The notes: generated by a model from the sequence alone, not told the origin. A DNA stretch of 43,744 nt from Spirochaetaceae bacterium (GCA_009784515.1 WRBN01000003.1:1-43744), one strand, 5' to 3'. Counted from the stretch's first letter, positions 1-8,535 are shown. Made by a program: numbers and translations.

Positions 1-36
1 CCGGTAAAACCACGCAAGAAAGTTATACTCAAAGTG

Positions 37-396
37 TTAGCGGCCAACAAAATCGCTAAAAGTAAAAATAATGGCACTGTTATTAGTAACTAATATATTT
101 TGTTTTATATAACTGTCGCCGTCTAAATCAACAAGGCGAAAATCGTACCTGTTAGTTACATTTAAGGGGTGTGGCAGCGGTAAAGTAACGCTTTGACCAT
201 TCCTTAATACTTGGTTGCTGCGCAACCTGTTAGGCCCCCAGTAGTTATCTGCCACCGGGCTAAAATAAACAAAAAAGACAGTAAAGCCGGTTCGGTTGAC
301 AATAGTAATAGTTGAGTTTTGCTGATTAGAGTTAGAACTTGCACAAGCCATTAAAAAAACTGCTATAAAAATCACTAAAAGTACAATTCTTTTCAT
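37..396 (-). CDS. small secreted lipoprotein, unknown function
   Basis: 119 residues. The N-terminus has Lys2-Arg3, a hydrophobic stretch and a lipobox LMAC with Cys18, so it should be a lipid-anchored exported protein. The mature part has no cysteine and reads as a small beta-rich domain (TITIVNRTGFTVFFVYFSP...). An AGGAGAG ribosome site lies about 9 nt before the ATG. I do not recognise a function; short lipoproteins with a domain of this look occur in Treponema, but that is recollection, not a search. It is the left-most gene and its downstream neighbour is outside the window. Confidence 0.75.
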   Translation of the reverse strand: MKRIVLLVIFIAVFLMACASSNSNQQNSTITIVNRTGFTVFFVYFSPVADNYWGPNRLRSNQVLRNGQSVTLPLPHPLNVTNRYDFRLVDLDGDSYIKQNILVTNNSAIIFTFSDFVGR

Positions 397-536
397 TAAA
401 TTCTCTCCTAAATAGGGAATTAAACTATTTTAAACTTTATGTGTATTGTAGCATATAAATTTATTTTGTCAATCATTAAAAATTTAATGTAGCAATAAAA
501 ATAATAAAATAATTTTTTTCATATAAACCCTTCTAT

Positions 537-1667
537 TTATTCCACTATAACCCGCTCAACGCGTTGACTAATGCCGCTAAGCAGCATATAAGGCGAAAAA
601 TGGGCGAGGCCTACCGTAAGCTGGGCGGCATTAAGGGATGGGCTATTTGGGCCAAAAAAAATGGCTTTATCATACAGTTTAATATTATCGGGGTTGTCTT
701 TTAAATCTACGATTAATTGATCCATGCAAACAAAACCGGCAATGTTATAAAGCTTGCCTTTAATAGCTACGGCCGCCTCTTTGTTAGAAAATATATTGCT
801 GTAACCATCGGCATAACCCAATGGGATAGTAGCCAAATAGCTGCCTTTTTTAGCTACATACAACGAACCATAACTTACGGCACTATCTTCCTTAAGTTGG
901 TGAATAAAAGTGATAAACGAGCATAATTCCATTACCGGCTTTAAGTTACCATTAAGCAGTGAATGTTGCTGAGCATAACTTGACGGCGAGTACCCATACA
1001 AAGCAATACCCGGCCGTACCATATTAAATAAATTATTAGCCGCCAACCGCTGGATAGCTGCACTATTGGCACAATGCACAATTAAATGAGGTTGCTGCTG
1101 TTTTAACGGAGTTACTAAATGGGTAAAATTAAATAAATCGTCCTCTAAGCTAGGGTTGGTGGTATCATCACCGTTGGCAAAGTGGCTGGCTATGCCCTCT
1201 AACTTTAAGTAGCTTTGCTCGCTAACAAAATTTGTTAAGGGGATAAGCTCGCTTATATCGCAGCCTATACGGTTCATCGAAAGATTTACCTTAATGTGTA
1301 CCGTAACCTCTTTATTTATAGCTTTGGCCATACTTTGCCATAACCTAGCTTCGTCAAACGATGAAATAAAAGGAATAAGCTTTAGATAAATAGCCTCGCT
1401 AATTTCGTACGGCATACAAGGTGAAAGTAAATGGATTGGCTTAGTAATAGCCATAGCTCGCAGCCTACGTGCTTCGCTTAAACAAGCTACCGCAAAACGA
1501 TGCGCCCCCAGTTTATCTAGGATAGGGGCTACCATCTCGATACCATGCCCGTAAGCGTTGGCTTTAACCACCGCACAAATAAAGGTTTGATGGTTAAAAT
1601 TATTTTTAATTAGTTTAAAGTTAAACTCAAGGTTATCCTTGTAAATTAAAGCCCGAGTAGCGCGCAT
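537..1667 (-). CDS. alr: alanine racemase (PLP-dependent)
   Basis: Interconverts L- and D-alanine for peptidoglycan in the cytoplasm. 376 residues, the usual size. Lys35 in VVKANAYGHG is the PLP Schiff-base lysine of the N-terminal TIM barrel. Tyr266 in AVSYGS is the second catalytic base, followed by the family motif IPLGYADGY. MNRIGC (about 131-136), MVRPGIALYG (216-225) and VCMDQ near the C-terminus are also present. The start codon has no Shine-Dalgarno; a -10 box ends 6 nt upstream, so the mRNA is probably leaderless. A copy of the 24-bp palindrome R1 lies 16 bp upstream of the -35 box. Confidence 0.96.
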   Translation of the reverse strand: MRATRALIYKDNLEFNFKLIKNNFNHQTFICAVVKANAYGHGIEMVAPILDKLGAHRFAVACLSEARRLRAMAITKPIHLLSPCMPYEISEAIYLKLIPFISSFDEARLWQSMAKAINKEVTVHIKVNLSMNRIGCDISELIPLTNFVSEQSYLKLEGIASHFANGDDTTNPSLEDDLFNFTHLVTPLKQQQPHLIVHCANSAAIQRLAANNLFNMVRPGIALYGYSPSSYAQQHSLLNGNLKPVMELCSFITFIHQLKEDSAVSYGSLYVAKKGSYLATIPLGYADGYSNIFSNKEAAVAIKGKLYNIAGFVCMDQLIVDLKDNPDNIKLYDKAIFFGPNSPSLNAAQLTVGLAHFSPYMLLSGISQRVERVIVE

Positions 1668-1673
1668 TTTTTT

Positions 1674-1702
1674 ATTTTAGTGAGTTTTATTAATAAAATC
1701 AA
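1674..1702 (-). promoter_or_regulatory. alr promoter, leaderless type
   Basis: Read on the minus strand: TTGATT (1702-1697), 17-nt spacer, TAAAAT (1679-1674), then six A residues and the ATG. With a normal -10 to +1 distance, transcription would start at or next to the start codon. Seen directly; initiation at the ATG is inferred. Confidence 0.65.
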
Positions 1703-1718
1703 GGCAGTTTGCCATTTT

Positions 1719-1742
1719 AGTACCTATAAATGGATAGTTACC
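1719..1742 (+). repeat. R1 palindrome, copy 1 (upstream of alr)
   Basis: 24 bp: AGTACCTAT, six-base centre AAATGG, ATAGTTACC. The arms are near-perfect inverted repeats. It is separated from the alr -35 box by exactly 16 bp (1703-1718). The same gap is seen at fadD and the rsmB-like gene, so it is probably a regulator-binding site. Confidence 0.7.
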
Positions 1743-1863
1743 TATTTTTTTAGCCTGCTCCTACGAGTAAGGTACGGCCATTTAATTTTATTTATTCAAA
1801 GTTAAATTATACTAAAAATCTTCTCCTAAATCCGTAAATATTAATGCTTTTATTTATTGTAAC

Positions 1864-1887
1864 AAAAGCCTGTTTCGATGGGCTTTT
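1864..1887. terminator. terminator-like hairpin
   Basis: AAAAGCC, a 10-nt loop, GGCTTTT, then one more T. It lies between the alr promoter and the outer-membrane protein gene, so no gene in view clearly ends at it. It could be a relic or insulate the 1950 gene from upstream transcription. Confidence 0.4.
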
Positions 1888-1904
1888 TATAACCGTACTA
1901 TCGA

Positions 1905-1920
1905 CAGGGAGTGGATAAAG
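1905..1920 (+). repeat. half copy of the 31014-31048 hairpin
   Basis: The 16 bp CAGGGAGTGGATAAAG are identical to one arm plus loop of the perfect hairpin at 31014-31048 (opposite strand). The partner arm is missing here. The match includes a DnaA-box-like TTATCCACT on the minus strand. Confidence 0.5.
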
Positions 1921-1940
1921 TGCCCGTTTTATGTTATCAT
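1912..1940 (+). promoter_or_regulatory. possible promoter of the outer-membrane protein gene
   Basis: TGGATA (4 of 6 to consensus), 17-nt spacer, TATCAT (5 of 6), then 9 nt to the ATG with no Shine-Dalgarno. It resembles the leaderless promoters elsewhere in the window but is weaker. Confidence 0.35.
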
Positions 1941-1949
1941 ATAAGCTAG

Positions 1950-2621
1950 ATGAAAAAGCTTTTTTTACTGGCCATTATCTTTATTAATGTTACTACCGCC
2001 CATAGCTACGCTAATAACTTTAGTGTTGGCCTAAAAAGCGGTTTTGGTATTAGCCTGCTGATGGCCGAAGAGCACCGCCATCCGGTAACCAACAAAACCT
2101 TAAGATATTTAGGCAACAGCAGTTTAACGGCCGGCGGCGAACTTTATTTTACGCACTGGCTTGGCTATTTTAGTGATAATAAATTTATTAAACAATGGGG
2201 TTTACAGCTGGAAACCGGCTACAACGGCCACTTTTTTGGCCAAGTTGATGTCGATTATAGCTCTATCATCGAGATAAGAAATATGAACTACACCGCCCAT
2301 AACTTTATGGCGGGATTATTAGTCGCCGGTAAATTGGCCCCTTTTGGTGGTTATGGCGGCGGGTATGGTTACTTTACCGTTGGCCCGGCTTTTTATTACC
2401 AGCAGCTCTCGTTGGGTGAGGTGGTTTACCGCCCAACGACGCTTTTAGCGGCTGTAGCCGAAGCCGGCTTAAGGTTGCCTATCTATAACAGCAGCGGCGA
2501 GTGGCTGCTAAGCTTACGCGCCGATTTTAAATTTCCTATCCAAGCCGCCGTTCGGGCCCGCTGGGTAGCCAACGATAGCATTGTTATAGCCATTAGGGTA
2601 GGTTATGGTTTTAGCTTTTAA
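1950..2621 (+). CDS. outer-membrane beta-barrel protein, unknown function
   Basis: 223 residues with a cleavable signal peptide (MKKLFLLAIIFINVTTAHSYA), no lipobox. The mature chain has many alternating hydrophobic/polar strands rich in Gly and aromatics (SVGLKSGFGISL, GGELYFTHWLGYF, WGLQLETGY, FTVGPAFYYQQL) and ends in aromatic strands with a C-terminal Phe (VGYGFSF), typical of small outer-membrane barrels recognised by the BAM machinery. The specific family is not recognised. Its stop overlaps the end of the convergent downstream gene by 11 bp. Confidence 0.72.
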   Translation: MKKLFLLAIIFINVTTAHSYANNFSVGLKSGFGISLLMAEEHRHPVTNKTLRYLGNSSLTAGGELYFTHWLGYFSDNKFIKQWGLQLETGYNGHFFGQVDVDYSSIIEIRNMNYTAHNFMAGLLVAGKLAPFGGYGGGYGYFTVGPAFYYQQLSLGEVVYRPTTLLAAVAEAGLRLPIYNSSGEWLLSLRADFKFPIQAAVRARWVANDSIVIAIRVGYGFSF

Positions 2622-3525
2622 CTACCTCTTCAACATAACTATGTTGGGCTAACCAATGCAAAGTAGCTATAGTAACAATCATAGTTATGACAGTTCCTGC
2701 TAAACCATAAGCCCAGCTCCCTGCCACTATTGCAGGTATAGTGGCAACAAATGCTTCTTCCCCTGCTGCTATTTGCTCGGGGGTAGCATTAAGTGTTAGC
2801 TCAGTTAGCTGCGCCCTCGCGTGCAGGCCAAGTACCCATATTCTTAAATAAAAGCCAATACTCCCTATGCCGGCTATCATCACAATCAGGTAATAAATTT
2901 TTTTAGGAAAGTTTTTAAAGTTACCGTCAAAGACCAGCTTTAAGCCGGCTATGTTGCTGTGAGCATAAACATAACTTAAAAGTTTACGGCAAATAAACGG
3001 CAAAGTTAAACCAAACGAAACTAACCATAGCAACCCATAACCTAACACACGCCAGCCTAAAGCAAACATTTTACCGCTGTAAAGGCTAGGCTCAGTGCTG
3101 CCTTCTAGAGCTAAACCTTCTACTCCCCAACGGATAATTTTAGCTATAAAATACGCTATTAACGGCATAATACCTATACTAACAACTATAGCCACACCAA
3201 GAGCAATTACACTGTCGGCAGCGAGGGTTGCCATACTATAAACTGCCATAAAAGCCAGCACTCCCATATAAATACCAAAAAAGAGCAAGCAAATTAAAAA
3301 TAACTGCACTGCGCTACCATTAAAGGTAAAGCGTTTTTCGTAATTACCTAAAAATACATGGTTGCTTAAATATTGAAGCAACCTTTTAGCGGCATAAAAG
3401 CTACCTATAAATAAAGTTATAATACTAAATAACATGTAAGCCCACACACTTAATAAAAGATTGTACCACTTTAAAGTACAATTTAAACGTTTGCCAACAT
3501 CGCTGTTAGCCATTTCTTCAGCCAT
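2611..3525 (-). CDS. multi-pass membrane protein, DUF898 (YjgN)-like
   Basis: 304 residues with about six to seven membrane segments. The layout resembles DUF898: a cytoplasmic patch, a membrane pair, a conserved-looking block KRLLQYLSNH, then KRFTFNGSAVQLF, and a second similar block ICRKLLSYVYAHSNIAGLKLVFDGNF, suggesting an internal duplication. An upstream in-frame ATG at 3567 exists, but AAGGAG sits 5 nt before the ATG at 3525, so I chose that start. Function unknown; DUF898 proteins are inner-membrane proteins without an assigned role. Family placement is by pattern only. Confidence 0.6.
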   Translation of the reverse strand: MAEEMANSDVGKRLNCTLKWYNLLLSVWAYMLFSIITLFIGSFYAAKRLLQYLSNHVFLGNYEKRFTFNGSAVQLFLICLLFFGIYMGVLAFMAVYSMATLAADSVIALGVAIVVSIGIMPLIAYFIAKIIRWGVEGLALEGSTEPSLYSGKMFALGWRVLGYGLLWLVSFGLTLPFICRKLLSYVYAHSNIAGLKLVFDGNFKNFPKKIYYLIVMIAGIGSIGFYLRIWVLGLHARAQLTELTLNATPEQIAAGEEAFVATIPAIVAGSWAYGLAGTVITMIVTIATLHWLAQHSYVEEVVKS

Positions 3526-3630
3526 AAAAACTCCTTTTTTATTATAACGAAAATCTTGTATTCCCATCTATATATATCATAAAATAGTTAATATTACAAC
3601 TAGGTTTAATAAAAGTCGCCGATAGCCCTC

Positions 3631-3659
3631 TTGTCTAAATTACCATTTAAGAGCATAAT
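3631..3659 (+). promoter_or_regulatory. neuB promoter, leaderless type
   Basis: TTGTCT (3631-3636), 17-nt spacer, CATAAT (3654-3659), then TAAGCT and the ATG. No Shine-Dalgarno is present. The same six-base TAAGCT precedes the ATG of the gene at 38780. Confidence 0.6.
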
Positions 3660-3665
3660 TAAGCT

Positions 3666-4721
3666 ATGGTAATTATCGCCGAAATTGGTACCGCCCACAA
3701 GGCCTCTTTAAACCTAGCGCAAAATTTAATTATGGCCGCTAAAGAGGCAGGGGCCGATGTGGTCAAATTTCAGGCTATTATTGCCGATGAAATTGTCCAC
3801 CCAAACGTGGGCCAAGTGCCGCTGCCGGGCGGGCAAATCGACATTTACCAAAGCTTTAAGCAGTTGGAGCAACCCCTTAGCTTTTATGCCCAGCTTAAAG
3901 AACTTACCGAAGCCGCCGGCTTACAGTTTTTATGTACCCCCTTTGGCCTTAAAAGTTTAGCTATGCTAAACCAGCTGGGAGTTAATAGCTACAAGGTAGC
4001 CAGCCCAGAACTTAACCACCTGCCCTTACTTACAGCTATGGCTAAACTTGACAGACCTATCTTATTAAGTTTAGGAGTAAGCAAACTAAGCGACATTGAA
4101 GAGGCCTTAGCTATTGTCGGCATTCAAAACACAACTTTATTGCACTGCGTAACCAGCTACCCGGCACCGGAGGCCGATTACAACTTACGTTTACTGCCGC
4201 ATCTTAAAGCCATCTTTAACGTAGAAGTAGGTGTATCCGACCACAGTAAAGACAGCAAACTGGTACCGACCTTAGCTACCTATATGGGAGCAACGGTGAT
4301 AGAAAAACATATTTGCCTAAGCCGTAACGATGACGGCCTAGACGACCCTATTGCCCTAGAGCCGCAGCAATTTAAAGAGATGGTTAAGGTCGTTAAAGCT
4401 ATGCAACATAACAAAGAACAGGCTTTTAATGACTTAATTGCCGAATATGGGGCTAAGCAAGTAGAGGCGGTGCTAGGCAACGGCCATAAAATATTAGCCC
4501 CCAGCGAGGCTGCTAACTATGGCCGCACCAATCGCTCTGTATGTGCCGTAAATAATATAAATAAAGGCGAATTATTTACTGCTGCTAATACCGCTCTTTA
4601 CCGGGCCGAAAAAAAACTAAAAGTTGGCCTGCCGCCTAAATTGTGGCCGGTTATTGTTGGTCGTACCGCTAGGTACACCATAACGGCTGGTAACGGCATT
4701 ACCTTTGAGGATATAGCTTAA
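3666..4721 (+). CDS. neuB: NeuB-family sialic/nonulosonic acid synthase with SAF domain
   Basis: 351 residues, full length for the family. The enzyme condenses phosphoenolpyruvate with an N-acetylhexosamine to make N-acetylneuraminate or a relative such as legionaminate or pseudaminate. The TIM-barrel part has IAEIGTAHKAS, Lys35 in VVKFQA, TPFGLKSLAML, LLHCVTSYP (His160), VGVSDHS (His193) and IEKHI (His215). The last two match the metal ligands of Neisseria NeuB. Residues about 290-351 form the antifreeze-like SAF domain (RSVCAVNNINKGE...ITFEDIA). No other nonulosonate genes are adjacent, so the exact sugar cannot be told. In spirochaetes such sugars may modify flagella or surface glycans (inference). 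Confidence 0.85.
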   Translation: MVIIAEIGTAHKASLNLAQNLIMAAKEAGADVVKFQAIIADEIVHPNVGQVPLPGGQIDIYQSFKQLEQPLSFYAQLKELTEAAGLQFLCTPFGLKSLAMLNQLGVNSYKVASPELNHLPLLTAMAKLDRPILLSLGVSKLSDIEEALAIVGIQNTTLLHCVTSYPAPEADYNLRLLPHLKAIFNVEVGVSDHSKDSKLVPTLATYMGATVIEKHICLSRNDDGLDDPIALEPQQFKEMVKVVKAMQHNKEQAFNDLIAEYGAKQVEAVLGNGHKILAPSEAANYGRTNRSVCAVNNINKGELFTAANTALYRAEKKLKVGLPPKLWPVIVGRTARYTITAGNGITFEDIA

Positions 4722-4751
4722 CTTATACTAATAAGCTAAGCAAGGATAACT

Positions 4752-6008
4752 ATGAAAAAACTTATTTTAACATTTATTTTACTTTTTATTTGGCCGGCTT
4801 ATGGCCGTATCTTTTTTGGTACCCCACCCGATAATCTTACTCTTTCCCAACTAAACGGCGACAGCCGCCTTGTTTATAACTTAGCTGCTGGCGAAGAATT
4901 AGCCGGGTTTATCTATAATGAAGTTGATGATATTGTCCACTTGCTTATCCATACCACTGCCGGCAGTTATTTGGTAAGCAACCAAGAAAAAGGTACTGTT
5001 TATGACGAAATAGCGGCTTTTGGTTATCTTACTCATATTAGGCAACCGGTAATGGTGGCTAGCCGCAACGGTCTCGATTTTTTAGTGGTTAACCACATCG
5101 AGCAAGACGAAGGCTTTACCCAAATTGGCAGCTTTGCCAGCAACCTAGAAGACGATACCATTGCCTATCAAGTACTTATCGATGACGGCGTGGCCGTTAT
5201 TACCAACGGCCAACTTGGCCGTCCCTACCAAATAGTAAGCGACCCGGTTATTAGCCTAAGCGGCAGCGTAGCTTATAGTGCCAGCAACAGCGAAGGGCAA
5301 AAGCTCATAGTAGTAAATAACGAAGAATTTAGCACATTTTTAGATTACGGCTTCTACAGCTTTGGTCTTTATAGTAACGATTTATTTTACACCGCCCAAA
5401 CCGCCGAAGGCTGGGTGGTGGTTAAAAACCACGAGGTTGTCTCGCGCCCCTTTACCAGTATCGAGCTTTTTACTCTAACCAATGATGGCAGGCAATGGGC
5501 GGCGGTAGTGGTAGATAATCACCACCAATTTGTAGTGATTAACGGCGAAGAAGGCCTCGCCCACGACCATATTTTTGGTTTAACGACTAACCGCAGCGGC
5601 TCGTTAATTGGTTATGGTGTTTTTAGCAACAGTAGCCGTACCTCCAGCTACGTTATTAACAGCCGGCGCGGCCCCGTTTTTGAAGATTTACACACTTTAG
5701 GTTTTAGCTTATTAAATGCCGACTTTGCCTACTGGGGGCGCGAAAATGGTCGCTGGGTTTTAGTAGTTAATAACAATCGTTATCACGGTTATATTAATGT
5801 GCTTTCACGACCTTACCTAGCCGATGACGGCAGCTTTGCCTACTATTGGTTAAGTTACAATAACCAACATATTTTAGCCATAACCCGAGAAGACGGCCAA
5901 CGGCGTTACTTTAACAACATTATAGCTGCCCAGCAACGTAATAGCCGGTTGTATGTGCTTATGGCACAGGGCCGTGAACTTTATTTAACTAATTTGGTTT
6001 TTGATTAA
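4752..6008 (+). CDS. secreted beta-propeller-like repeat protein
   Basis: 418 residues; signal peptide MKKLILTFILLFIWPAYG with no lipobox. The mature chain is a series of about 40-50 residue repeats with strands such as VVNNEEFSTFLDYGF, WVVVKNHEVVSRPF, FVVINGEEGLAHDHIFGL, YVINSRRGPVFEDL and WVLVVNNNRYHGYINV, alternating with (D/N)G-x-x-x-A-Y strands. This looks like a WD40/TolB-like propeller facing the periplasm or cell surface. AAGGATAACT before the ATG supplies a ribosome site. No catalytic motif seen; function unknown. Confidence 0.65.
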   Translation: MKKLILTFILLFIWPAYGRIFFGTPPDNLTLSQLNGDSRLVYNLAAGEELAGFIYNEVDDIVHLLIHTTAGSYLVSNQEKGTVYDEIAAFGYLTHIRQPVMVASRNGLDFLVVNHIEQDEGFTQIGSFASNLEDDTIAYQVLIDDGVAVITNGQLGRPYQIVSDPVISLSGSVAYSASNSEGQKLIVVNNEEFSTFLDYGFYSFGLYSNDLFYTAQTAEGWVVVKNHEVVSRPFTSIELFTLTNDGRQWAAVVVDNHHQFVVINGEEGLAHDHIFGLTTNRSGSLIGYGVFSNSSRTSSYVINSRRGPVFEDLHTLGFSLLNADFAYWGRENGRWVLVVNNNRYHGYINVLSRPYLADDGSFAYYWLSYNNQHILAITREDGQRRYFNNIIAAQQRNSRLYVLMAQGRELYLTNLVFD

Positions 6009-6023
6009 AATAAGAGTGATGAG

Positions 6024-6150
6024 TTAGCTATTTTTAAAATTAATAATTTGCTCCGCAGTAAAACCTGTAACACCGACCTTAAGCATAACTATAGCACTAT
6101 TAATTAGCTGCGCCATCTTCTCTTCGTTGTCAGCGACTAATTTTTTATTT
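6024..6150 (-). pseudogene. C-terminal coding remnant, unknown family
   Basis: An open stretch on the minus strand reads KKLVADNEEKMAQLINSA..., ...VGVTGFTAEQIINFKNS and a stop at 6024-6026. It resembles the C-terminal helix plus short repeat seen at the end of many small PD-(D/E)XK transposase-like (Rpn/PDDEXK) or coiled-coil proteins, but the identity is not certain. Its 5' side is replaced by repeat R2, copy C. The R2 copy is in frame with it, without an initiator. Confidence 0.4.
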
Positions 6151-6195
6151 CGTAGTACGGGTTTAATACCCCCGCCCTTTAGGGTGTAACCGCTT
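6151..6195 (+). repeat. R2 repeat, short copy C
   Basis: A 45-bp version of the longer elements at 22008 and 30864. The shared core is GTA, then GGTTTAATACC, CCCTTTAGGG (an ACCC/GGGT-type mini-hairpin in the full copies) and GTAACCGCTT. It separates two coding remnants on the minus strand. Confidence 0.6.
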
Positions 6196-6602
6196 TATTA
6201 AACTTTTGGTAACGGTTATATCACCTTCGCTAAAATTGGTACTGCTGCAAGTATGGTTGTGTACAAATATAGCGTAAGAGCATTGTAATAACCAAAACCT
6301 CTAAAGGCTTCGGGTACACCGATAATAGCGCTGGTAGCGTGGCTCACACTTACCAAATCGATAAAAGCTAGCCGTAAATCGGCACGTAAACCCAGCGTCT
6401 AAAAATGTTCCGCTTCGCTGTCCAGCAGGTTCGTACCATCGGTAAGTACATCGTGCAAAATATTTTCGTGGCGGGCTAAAACCTTAGCTTTGTTTTTACC
6501 CTCTTTTAAGGGCGGCAGTCGGCTGTACTGAACTTTGCGTTTTAAAATACGGCACATTATTTGGGCTATTTCACCAGCATTATCGGTCGGCAGGGCACTT
6601 TA
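6196..6602 (-). pseudogene. RadC-like JAMM-domain pseudogene
   Basis: Translation of the minus strand gives ALPTDNAGEIAQIMCRIL..., EAEHF-stop-TLGL, ...GVPEAFRGFGYYNA, then after a frameshift YAIFVHNHTCSSTNFSEGDI. This aligns along its length with the intact protein at 16286-17017 (KTEHFWTIGL, VKAFRGFIYYA, AIFVHNH...FSEPD). The tryptophan codon of the paralogue is a TAG here (6399-6401), a frameshift lies near 6277-6283, and the 3' part is lost at repeat R2. So it is a dead paralogue. This and the two preceding entries fill the 686-bp gap after 6008. Confidence 0.82.
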
Positions 6603-6658
6603 AACAAAGATATTTTTAATAATAAAGCTATAACAGTTGATGAGGCTAATTAAAAAAC

Positions 6659-6681
6659 AAGCCGCTTACAAGGCGGCTTGC
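6659..6681 (-). terminator. intrinsic terminator of the acyl-CoA ligase gene
   Basis: On the minus strand CAAGCCGC, a 7-nt loop, GCGGCTTG, followed by six T residues. It begins 14 bp after the stop of the 6695-8413 gene. Confidence 0.85.
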
Positions 6682-6694
6682 TTTATTTGAGTTT

Positions 6695-8413
6695 TTATTT
6701 CCCAAAAATTATTTCGCCTTCATCGCGAGCGGTGGTAAAGCGTTTAATTTTGTTGGTACTAGAAAGCTCCAGTGGTTTATCTACTAAACGAATGCGTCTA
6801 ATTTGCTGGTAAGGGTGTAACTTGCGGTTACCTTCCTGCACAACCTCGATGACCCGTTGTTTAACCTCGTCTTTACTTTTATCTTTAAAAAAATCGGTGC
6901 TAGGGTAAACAACAGCCTCAATATCTTCCACTTTATTGGCTTCGTCAATAATATAACCACGTACAAGCAGCTGCTCAAACTCGATGTAAAGCTGAAAAAC
7001 GTCTTCTACCTCTTCGGGGTAAACATTTTTACCGCCTTCGGTTACAATCATATTTTTAGCCCGACCGGTGAGGAACACATAGTCGTCTTTATCTTTCCAG
7101 CCTAAATCGCCGGTTTTAAAGTAACCATCATTGGTAAAAGCGGCAGCCGTTGTTTCGTTATCATTATAGTAACCCTCAAAAACCATCGGCCCTTTAACGG
7201 CAATTTCGCCGATACCTTGCTCGTTAGCGTTTAAAATAATTATATCGGCCTCCGGTACAACACGGCCAACGGCACCTTCTTTAAAGGCATTGATAGGGTT
7301 TAAAGCAATGATAGGCCCGGTCTCGGTTAAACCATACCCTTGCACCATCGGTAACCCTAAGTTATTGTATAACTTTAAAGTACGCGGAGCAATAGGGCCG
7401 CCGCCGCTAATAAGCAAACGCAAGGTAGATAAGCTGGCTTTTTCGAGTATCCCTTTTAAAATGGGCAAGTTACGGCCTTTTTCTTGCCCTACCATACGCG
7501 ATATAGTCATCATACATTTTACCAAGCTATGAGCTACCGCCCCTTTCTTTTTAACATTGTTCATTATACCGTTAATAACTTTGTTATAAAGCATAGGTAC
7601 ACCTAATAGCATAGTAACTTTGCCTTCTTTAAGGTCGTGCAAAATGTTGGTAATAGCCATTTTATTAGTAAACAGCAACTGACTGCCGCAGCTGATAGCT
7701 TCTAAAAAAACGGCTGTCATACAATAACTATGGTGGATAGGCAACAGCACATAAAAAATATCGGTGCTGTAAACATCAATTAAATTTTGGGCCAGCCAAA
7801 CATCGCTTATTAAAGCCCGGTGAGTTTGGATTACGCCTTTTTCCTGCCCGGTAGTACCGCTGGTAAACAGAATAGCCGCCACATCTTCCATCGAGCTTGG
7901 CGGGAAGATGGTACCGCTATCACCTTTTAAATTAAGTACATAACCTTCTTTGCCTTGTGTTAAAGAGTAGGTGGGCACACCGGCTTGGTCAAACCCCTTG
8001 CTTAATTTTTCATAGTCGCAAAAAAGCATTTTAGCCTCTACCCTTTTCATGATAGCGATGGCTTTTTCGCTGCTCATACCGTTATCAATAGGAATAGCTA
8101 TACCGCCGGCCTGCATAATGGCAATAAAAGTTATCGCCCACTCTAGACTATTACCGCCGGTTATCGCTAATTTATCGCCTTTTTTAACACCTGATTTAAC
8201 TAAAAAGCTAGCGATATTATCGACTAGCTCTTTACCTTGCGTATAACTGTATGTTCTTAAGGTATCACCCTCGAAGGTGCTAAAAGCAATGTTATTAGGA
8301 AAACGATGAGCGCTAATCGTAAGCATTTGCGGAATGGTAGGCCATTTATCGCTAAAATATTTGCCGCGGTATTCATCAAGCTGCTGCCACGGTTTTTTAA
8401 AATTATCTTTCAT
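6695..8413 (-). CDS. fadD: long-chain acyl-CoA synthetase / AMP-forming ligase
   Basis: 572 residues of the ANL superfamily, a cytoplasmic enzyme that adenylates a carboxylic acid (probably a fatty acid) and transfers it to CoA. The P-loop ILFTSGTTGQEKG is at about 181-193, YGLTETGP marks the adenine/acyl pocket, FKTGDLGWKD the hinge-side aspartate, and NKIKRF near the C-terminus carries the catalytic lysine of the mobile lid. Length and order fit FadD/long-chain ligases; the acyl substrate is not provable. AAGGAG lies before the ATG. A TTGACA-N17-TATACT promoter and an R1 palindrome lie upstream. It seems to be a single-gene unit. Confidence 0.85.
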   Translation of the reverse strand: MKDNFKKPWQQLDEYRGKYFSDKWPTIPQMLTISAHRFPNNIAFSTFEGDTLRTYSYTQGKELVDNIASFLVKSGVKKGDKLAITGGNSLEWAITFIAIMQAGGIAIPIDNGMSSEKAIAIMKRVEAKMLFCDYEKLSKGFDQAGVPTYSLTQGKEGYVLNLKGDSGTIFPPSSMEDVAAILFTSGTTGQEKGVIQTHRALISDVWLAQNLIDVYSTDIFYVLLPIHHSYCMTAVFLEAISCGSQLLFTNKMAITNILHDLKEGKVTMLLGVPMLYNKVINGIMNNVKKKGAVAHSLVKCMMTISRMVGQEKGRNLPILKGILEKASLSTLRLLISGGGPIAPRTLKLYNNLGLPMVQGYGLTETGPIIALNPINAFKEGAVGRVVPEADIIILNANEQGIGEIAVKGPMVFEGYYNDNETTAAAFTNDGYFKTGDLGWKDKDDYVFLTGRAKNMIVTEGGKNVYPEEVEDVFQLYIEFEQLLVRGYIIDEANKVEDIEAVVYPSTDFFKDKSKDEVKQRVIEVVQEGNRKLHPYQQIRRIRLVDKPLELSSTNKIKRFTTARDEGEIIFGK

Positions 8414-8464
8414 TAATATACTCCTTTAAAATTATTTTTACAAAAATTTATAATGTGTCAATTT

Positions 8465-8493
8465 AGTATAAACCGGATAATTTGGTTTGTCAA
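8465..8493 (-). promoter_or_regulatory. fadD promoter
   Basis: Minus strand: TTGACA (8493-8488), 17-nt spacer, TATACT (8470-8465). The transcript would have a leader of roughly 45 nt that includes the AAGGAG site. Confidence 0.75.
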
Positions 8494-8509
8494 TAAAAAA
8501 ATTTGGTAG

Positions 8510-8533
8510 GGTAACTATCCCTTTATAGGTACC
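8510..8533 (-). repeat. R1 palindrome, copy 2 (upstream of fadD)
   Basis: On the minus strand GGTACCTAT, AAAGGG, ATAGTTACC: the copy closest to a perfect dyad. The gap to the fadD -35 box is 16 bp (8494-8509), identical to alr and the rsmB-like gene. The IS1-type element starts almost immediately on the other side. Confidence 0.75.
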
Positions 8534-8535
8534 AA

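Noticed and set aside
3526-3567. 14 extra N-terminal residues on the DUF898-like protein
   Set aside because: AAGGAG is placed correctly only for the ATG at 3525.
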